This document shows positions 4,403 through 7,885 of a stretch of 7,885 nt of DNA, one piece after another. A program made the translations under genes and the position numbers. The stretch's first letter is position 1, and each line of letters begins with the position of its first letter. The stretch spans positions 1 through 7,885 of the forward strand of contig JAGVXR010000081.1 in assembly GCA_018303645.1 (NCBI GenBank). The letters are read 5' to 3'. The notes under the pieces were generated by a model. The model was not told where the DNA came from, searched no databases, and saw only the letters and a program-made list of their open reading frames with translations. This DNA comes from Candidatus Woesearchaeota archaeon. Lineage in GTDB: Archaea > Nanobdellota > Nanobdellia > Woesearchaeales > GW2011-AR4.

Positions 4403-4757
4403 TGTGCTGGCTTTTGCATTTTATAAGAATGAATATACGGAGAAATGCCAAAATGCCCTAAGGGAAGGCGGCATAGTCGATGTTTTTAATTTGGTAGAGG
4501 CGTTCTTTATAATAGAAAAAGAAACTGGAAGCAGGGAAATTGCCCAAAAATCAATAAAAAATCTGGTAAAGTCAAACATTCAAATTGCTGACGTAGATGT
4601 TAATCTATTGTTTGAGACATTAAAAAAAATAAATAGTTTAAAGCTAAGTATTTTTGATGCAATTCATTATTCCTGCGCTCTAATGAATGGCTGCAGCGCC
4701 ATTGCCAGTTATGACAAAGATTTTGACAATCTTGATATTCCAAGAAAAGAGCCCTAA
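4383..4757 (+). CDS. vapC: PIN-domain ribonuclease toxin (VapC)
   Basis: A 124-residue PIN nuclease. The acidic residues expected at the Mg-dependent active site are present: Asp5 (KFLDSNV), Glu39 (NLVEAFF), Asp92 (SIFDAIHYSCAL) and Asp111 (IASYDKDFD), so the enzyme looks intact. VapC toxins cut RNA, often tRNA or rRNA, when the labile antitoxin is lost. The ATG at 4383 is chosen because MKFLDSNV is the standard family N-terminus; an in-frame TTG at 4377 would add two residues. It overlaps vapB by 20 nt in a different frame. The stop is followed closely by the promoter of pyrC. Confidence 0.88.
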   Translation: MKFLDSNVLAFAFYKNEYTEKCQNALREGGIVDVFNLVEAFFIIEKETGSREIAQKSIKNLVKSNIQIADVDVNLLFETLKKINSLKLSIFDAIHYSCALMNGCSAIASYDKDFDNLDIPRKEP

Positions 4758-4771
4758 AAAGCTTTAAATAT
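4756..4771 (+). promoter_or_regulatory. BRE/TATA promoter of pyrC
   Basis: AAAAAG (4756-4761) followed by CTTTAAATAT (4762-4771). Start is predicted near 4792, 3 nt before the ATG at 4795. The promoter starts within the vapC stop codon. Confidence 0.6.
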
Positions 4772-4794
4772 CCTATTGCAAATTTTTATAAAAA

Positions 4795-5166
4795 ATGTCA
4801 ACCCTAATCAAAAACTGCAGGCTCCTGTTAAACAACAAGGTATTTGTAAAAAACATTCTCATCAAAAACGGCAAAATAACAAAAATAACAAACAAGGAGT
4901 CCAAGGCAGAAAAGATTATTGACGCAAAGAGCAATTTTGTCCTGCCGGGATTGATAGACTGCCATGTTCACTTTAGGGAGCCTGGATTGACGCATAAAGA
5001 GGATTTTCTTACAGGCTCTATGGCGGCTGCAAAAGGCGGAGTGACAACAATCCTTGACATGCCAAACACTTTGCCGCCAACAACAACCATTGAGGCTCTC
5101 GAGCAAAAAAGAAGACTTGCTGCAAAAAGCATTGTGAATTACGGCTTGATTTTCGGCGCGATATAA
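4795..5166 (+). CDS. pyrC: Dihydroorotase, N-terminal part (gene broken by a frameshift)
   Basis: Dihydroorotase closes carbamoyl-aspartate to dihydroorotate in pyrimidine synthesis. This first frame gives 123 residues: the N-terminal beta-sandwich strands (1-50), then LPGLIDCHVHFREPG (50-64) with the metal-binding His57 and His59, then GGVTTILDMPNT (81-92). It ends after NYGLIFGA with a TAA at 5164-5166, in the middle of the TIM barrel. The rest of the enzyme continues in another frame. Alone this fragment cannot form the barrel. G+C content is higher than in the left half of the window. The start is supported by the TATA box. Either the gene is dead in this organism or the read carries an error. 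Confidence 0.85.
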   Translation: MSTLIKNCRLLLNNKVFVKNILIKNGKITKITNKESKAEKIIDAKSNFVLPGLIDCHVHFREPGLTHKEDFLTGSMAAAKGGVTTILDMPNTLPPTTTIEALEQKRRLAAKSIVNYGLIFGAI

Positions 5167-5201
5167 AAAAGGCAAAAAACATTGCAGCTGTAAAGCTTTA
5201 C
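5158..5201 (+). other. Frameshift junction in pyrC
   Basis: After GCG (Ala122) the first frame stops. From 5163 the -1 frame reads IKKAKNIAAVKLYM and joins the second fragment. The spot is GCGATATAAAAAAGG, containing six A (5165-5170). Family members usually have several residues between FGA and the IKKA helix, so more than one base may be missing: 3n-2 nt if n residues are lost. The lysine of VKLYM (5193-5195), carbamylated in lysine-type relatives, lies in this gap. Confidence 0.7.
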
Positions 5202-5978
5202 ATGGACTACACGACAGGCGACCTGAAAATTGATGATTTTGAAGCAATAAGCGATATTTTCAGGGCATCTAAACTAACTGTAATTCACGCTGAAGATGAA
5301 AATGTGAAAAATGCAGTGGATATTTTAATTAAAAGCAAAATAAAAAACAAAATTCATTTTGCGCATGTCAGCTCCCAAAAGGAATTGGATCATGCAAAAC
5401 AAAATAAAATCAGCAGGCAGGTCTCTGTCGAGGTTTCTCCGCACCATTTGTTCATGAACGAAAAGGACCTGCAAAGCCTTGGCGCTTTCGCAGAGATGAA
5501 GCCGAGGCTGAAGACAGAGCAGGACCAGAAGGCATTATGGCTTGGCATTAAAAATGGAACTGTGGACATTATTGCATCAGACCATGCGCCTCACTTGAAG
5601 GAAGAGAAGGAGCAGGCAAACTATCCGTTTGGGGTTCCTGGAGTTGAGACAATGCTGCCGCTATTGCTTGATGCCTTCAACAGCAACAGAATAACATTGC
5701 CGGCAATCCAGAAACTATGCTGCGAGAATCCTGCAAAAATTTTCAGGATAAAAAACAGGGGCTTTTTGCAGGAAGGCTATGATGCAGACTTGGTTATTGT
5801 TGACTTGGATAAAAGGCAGGCTGTGAGAAACGAGGATTTAATGACAAAGTGCAAGTGGAGCCCTTACGAAGGCAAAATATTAAAAGGATGGCCTGTAATG
5901 ACAATAGTCAACGGAAATGTGGTTTATGACAATGGGGAGATTTTTGATGTAAAGGGGAGAGAAATTAAGTTTTCTTGA
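5202..5978 (+). CDS. pyrC: Dihydroorotase, C-terminal part (gene broken by a frameshift)
   Basis: 258 residues from the first ATG in this frame; true homology begins upstream, at about 5163. Readable elements: MDYTTGDL (1-8); VIHAEDENV with His29; IHFAHVSS with His55; SPHH (79-82); KPRL (100-103); ASDHAPH (125-131) with metal-ligand-type Asp127; PFGVPGVETMLPLLL; then the C-terminal KCKWSPYEGKILKGWPVMTIVNG of the beta-sandwich. Every expected segment after the break is conserved, which suggests that the loss is recent or a sequencing error, not old decay. Restart at this ATG would leave out the candidate lysine ligand and the preceding barrel strand, so a free-standing active product is unlikely. 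Confidence 0.85.
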   Translation: MDYTTGDLKIDDFEAISDIFRASKLTVIHAEDENVKNAVDILIKSKIKNKIHFAHVSSQKELDHAKQNKISRQVSVEVSPHHLFMNEKDLQSLGAFAEMKPRLKTEQDQKALWLGIKNGTVDIIASDHAPHLKEEKEQANYPFGVPGVETMLPLLLDAFNSNRITLPAIQKLCCENPAKIFRIKNRGFLQEGYDADLVIVDLDKRQAVRNEDLMTKCKWSPYEGKILKGWPVMTIVNGNVVYDNGEIFDVKGREIKFS

Positions 5979-6003
5979 GTTTTGCGGTAAATATCATAAA
6001 AAA

Positions 6004-6018
6004 TAGAAAGATTTATTA
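6004..6018 (+). promoter_or_regulatory. BRE/TATA promoter of the methyltransferase gene
   Basis: TAGAAAG (6004-6010) followed by ATTTATTA (6011-6018). Start is predicted at about 6040, two bases before the ATG at 6042, so the message is leaderless. Confidence 0.6.
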
Positions 6019-6041
6019 GGATTTAATGCAGATTTTCTAAA

Positions 6042-7739
6042 ATGCACCAGATTTATTCCCATATTGCAGAGTTATCAAATACCATAAGGGATTTAGAGAG
6101 GATTAAAGAATCAAAATTCAAAAAGAAGGAAAAAGAAGAACTTTTATACAATGATTTAAACAATATTCTGCTGGATTTATACACGGCTTGGTCGGATAAT
6201 TTTATTGTCAGCCTTAACCAAAAATATCCTAACCTTACAATCTTAAAAGACAGGAGAAAATATCCTGATAAAAGAATATTCTTCACTTTTCCATTAAATA
6301 AAATCAAGGGCAAAGCCAAGAAAAAGGACATACCTGCCGTTTGCGTTGGGTTAAATGCAAAAGATATTGTTGAGGGAAAAGCTGACATCCTTGTAATTAT
6401 AGAGAATGACAAGGAGACTTATACATTGCCGATAGAAAGGGTTGGCGAGGTGCAAATAAAAGCGATTGTTGAAAGCCTTGCAAAATTTTTTAGCAACCCA
6501 CACAATCATACTTACAGCAAACTTCCTAGGATAATCCATTCCCTTCTGTCATCTTTTATAAGTATCAAATACAATTTTGAGATGACAAAATTGCCAAAGT
6601 ATTGTCCTTATTCCAGTTCGGCAAGAGTAGCTAAAAACAATCTTAAAACCCTCGCTTGGCTAAAACACAAAATTGGGTCAATACAAAACATTCCAGTCAA
6701 TAGAAAAAAAGAAGAATTGCTAAATATGCCATTAGGGGGGGAGATTGTGGAGTTTCTCAAAAGCGGCGACATGTATTTTATAATGAACAATGTCCCGACA
6801 ATAAAAATAATGGATTTGGCAATTAAAGAGGGGATTATGACGGAAAAAAACAAGAAGAATTACATTTCATTGGAACAAGAAATAGATTCAATTCAGCAAA
6901 CCAAACAGAAATATAAAAAGACAGGCTCCATAAATGGCAGGCAAAAGGACTACAGAAAAAACAATTTTTGGAGAGATGCCAAGGCAAACTTTGAATATGA
7001 CCCAGAAAGGGGCATGTACTATCTGGAAATAGGGAACGAGCCTGTAATGGATGAATTTGAAAGGGAATTCATATCCCTTTTAGGGCAGAACTCAGCTAGA
7101 TACGGGGGTGTAGTCTTAGAAGTTGGCTTTGGAATGGGAATCTCTGCTAAGGCTATCCAAAAGGAACTGTTAAAGCATATGGAGCAGGGCAGCTTTTGCA
7201 CCCATATAATACTAGAATTAAACAGAAATATTGTAAAAGTGGTAAAAAGATGGGCAGTCAGGCAAAAAGTCCCAGTAATCATTTTGCAAGGCGACTGGAA
7301 AGACACAATTAAGGAAATACCTGATAATATTTTAACAGGGGCTTTGGCAGACCCGTATCCGTTAGATGTCAGCGAAAAGCATGAAGACGCAGCGAGAACA
7401 CTGAAAGAGATATACAGATGCCTGCGCCCAGGAGGCATTGTTACATACTACTCAGACAGCCAATATGCCTTATCAAAAAGGCATATGGAATTGGCGCGAT
7501 TAGCGGGATTCAAGTACATAGGAAATGTGACTTCAAGCTTTGGCAAGCACTTAAACACTGGAGAGTATTACCTAAAAGGGTTGAGAATGGCTATTCCATC
7601 ATTGTACAAGGATGACCCCAATACAAAAAGAAAGCCAAAATTCCTGAATATCGGAAACAAGGAAAAAAAGGAGATAATACAGCGATTATTTATAGAAAAT
7701 CCCGCAAGATTCATGGACTTCTATGATATAAGCATGTGA
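6042..7739 (+). CDS. Protein with C-terminal SAM-dependent methyltransferase domain resembling guanidinoacetate/arginine N-methyltransferases
   Basis: A 565-residue protein. Residues about 315-520 form a class I Rossmann methyltransferase: lead-in YYLEIGNEPVMDEFE (326-340); SAM-binding VLEVGFGMGIS (358-368); acidic end of strand 2 at ILELNRN (390-396); VIILQGDW (412-419); ADPYPLD (436-442); LRPGGIVTYYSD (461-472). VLEVGFGMGIS, ILQGDW and DPYPLD closely follow guanidinoacetate N-methyltransferase and fungal arginine methyltransferase 2, whose substrates are guanidino groups. The substrate here is unknown. Residues 1-310 match no family I recognise: a lysine/glutamate-rich helical start, a possible alpha/beta segment (about 60-150) with FTFPLNK and ADILVII, and a basic helical linker (about 265-310). 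The gene stands alone behind its own promoter. Confidence 0.75.
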   Translation: MHQIYSHIAELSNTIRDLERIKESKFKKKEKEELLYNDLNNILLDLYTAWSDNFIVSLNQKYPNLTILKDRRKYPDKRIFFTFPLNKIKGKAKKKDIPAVCVGLNAKDIVEGKADILVIIENDKETYTLPIERVGEVQIKAIVESLAKFFSNPHNHTYSKLPRIIHSLLSSFISIKYNFEMTKLPKYCPYSSSARVAKNNLKTLAWLKHKIGSIQNIPVNRKKEELLNMPLGGEIVEFLKSGDMYFIMNNVPTIKIMDLAIKEGIMTEKNKKNYISLEQEIDSIQQTKQKYKKTGSINGRQKDYRKNNFWRDAKANFEYDPERGMYYLEIGNEPVMDEFEREFISLLGQNSARYGGVVLEVGFGMGISAKAIQKELLKHMEQGSFCTHIILELNRNIVKVVKRWAVRQKVPVIILQGDWKDTIKEIPDNILTGALADPYPLDVSEKHEDAARTLKEIYRCLRPGGIVTYYSDSQYALSKRHMELARLAGFKYIGNVTSSFGKHLNTGEYYLKGLRMAIPSLYKDDPNTKRKPKFLNIGNKEKKEIIQRLFIENPARFMDFYDISM

Positions 7740-7749
7740 TGTAATGAAT

Positions 7750-7773
7750 TGGTTTGGATTTTGCTTATTTTAT
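7750..7773 (+). terminator. T-rich stretch after the methyltransferase gene
   Basis: TTGGTTTGGATTTTGCTTAT continues into TTTA shortly after the stop codon. It fits the T-rich signals that end archaeal transcripts, but it has no hairpin and many such runs occur in this AT-rich DNA. Confidence 0.3.
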
Positions 7774-7778
7774 GCAAA

Positions 7779-7796
7779 ACGATAAATTTATATATA
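7779..7796 (+). promoter_or_regulatory. BRE/TATA promoter of the last gene
   Basis: ACGATAAA followed by TTTATATATA (7787-7796). Predicted start at about 7815-7817, on the ATG at 7817: leaderless. Confidence 0.6.
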
Positions 7797-7816
7797 TGTA
7801 TATTCATACACAGATT

Positions 7817-7885
7817 ATGGCAAAGACAATCATGATAGCCAACAATGTTTATGAAGAGCTGAAAGAAGTAAAGAAAGACAGAAGT
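7817..7885 (+). CDS. DUF217-type VapB antitoxin, N-terminal end (partial, cut by window edge)
   Basis: 23 codons are visible, MAKTIMIANNVYEELKEVKK followed by DRS, and the frame runs off the window. The MAKTIMI..VYEEL.. opening is the hallmark of the archaeal VapB antitoxins of the DUF217 family, which normally precede a PIN toxin gene. If so, the partner should start just beyond the window. The TATA box places transcription start on this ATG. Confidence 0.7.
   Translation, partial: MAKTIMIANNVYEELKEVKKDRS

Noticed and set aside
5158..5201. Programmed -1 frameshifting in pyrC
   Set aside because: There is no heptameric slip site of X-XXY-YYZ type in the right frame before the stop, the six-A run begins only within the stop codon, and a -1 shift would still give a shortened linker.
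7019..7438. Minus-strand ORFs within the methyltransferase gene (also 6053-6412, 6351-6539, 6608-6853)
   Set aside because: The plus-strand frame carries clear methyltransferase motifs and a promoter; the opposite frames show none.
1..7885. CRISPR array, tRNA or rRNA genes
   Set aside because: No regularly spaced repeats and no tRNA arms or rRNA-like segments were seen on either strand.

Overview
The window looks like a piece of an archaeal genome, probably of the DPANN type (small, AT-rich, often uncultivated). At least six genes start at, or within about 15 nt of, the position expected for transcription start from an archaeal BRE/TATA box, so their mRNAs are leaderless or nearly so. The gene set also fits: archaeal-style winged-helix regulators, an AbrB/PIN toxin-antitoxin pair, a DUF217-type VapB antitoxin and an archaeal-style dihydroorotase. 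Placement below the domain level is inference.

The centre of interest is a compact diversity-generating retroelement (DGR) at about 1527-3701. A BRE/TATA promoter drives a 261-residue variable protein (1566-2351). Its 3' end carries a variable repeat, VR (2207-2292). Downstream lies an intergenic stretch with strong RNA folding potential, then a template repeat, TR (2538-2629), then a reverse transcriptase (2658-3701) with the DGR-type GNLTSQ motif and a YVDD active site. VR and TR align over 86 columns. Fifteen of 22 TR adenines are replaced in VR, but only 2 of 64 non-adenine positions differ, which is the signature of adenine-specific mutagenic retrohoming. A GC-only inverted repeat sits 7 nt past VR, where known DGRs carry a target hairpin. 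No separate avd accessory gene is visible. The TR differs from VR by a two-codon insertion and by two G/T exceptions, suggesting that TR has changed since VR was last written.

Layout from left to right: the 3' end of pyrK (1-195, pyrimidine synthesis); an AT-rich two-winged-helix protein (268-1401); a gene-free stretch with hairpins (1402-1525); the DGR (1527-3701); a convergent winged-helix regulator (3705-4037, minus strand); a divergent vapBC pair (4163-4757); pyrC, dihydroorotase, broken into two frames (4795-5166 and 5202-5978); a 565-residue protein with a guanidinoacetate-methyltransferase-like C-terminal domain (6042-7739); and the start of a second VapB-type antitoxin (7817-7885, cut by the window edge).

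The DGR, the regulator and the toxin-antitoxin pair therefore lie between two pyrimidine-biosynthesis genes. Base composition shifts from very AT-rich on the left (20% G+C at 541-600) to richer on the right (55% at 5461-5520). The DGR most plausibly diversifies a cytoplasmic ligand-binding protein, because the variable protein has no signal peptide or membrane segment. The ligand is unknown.
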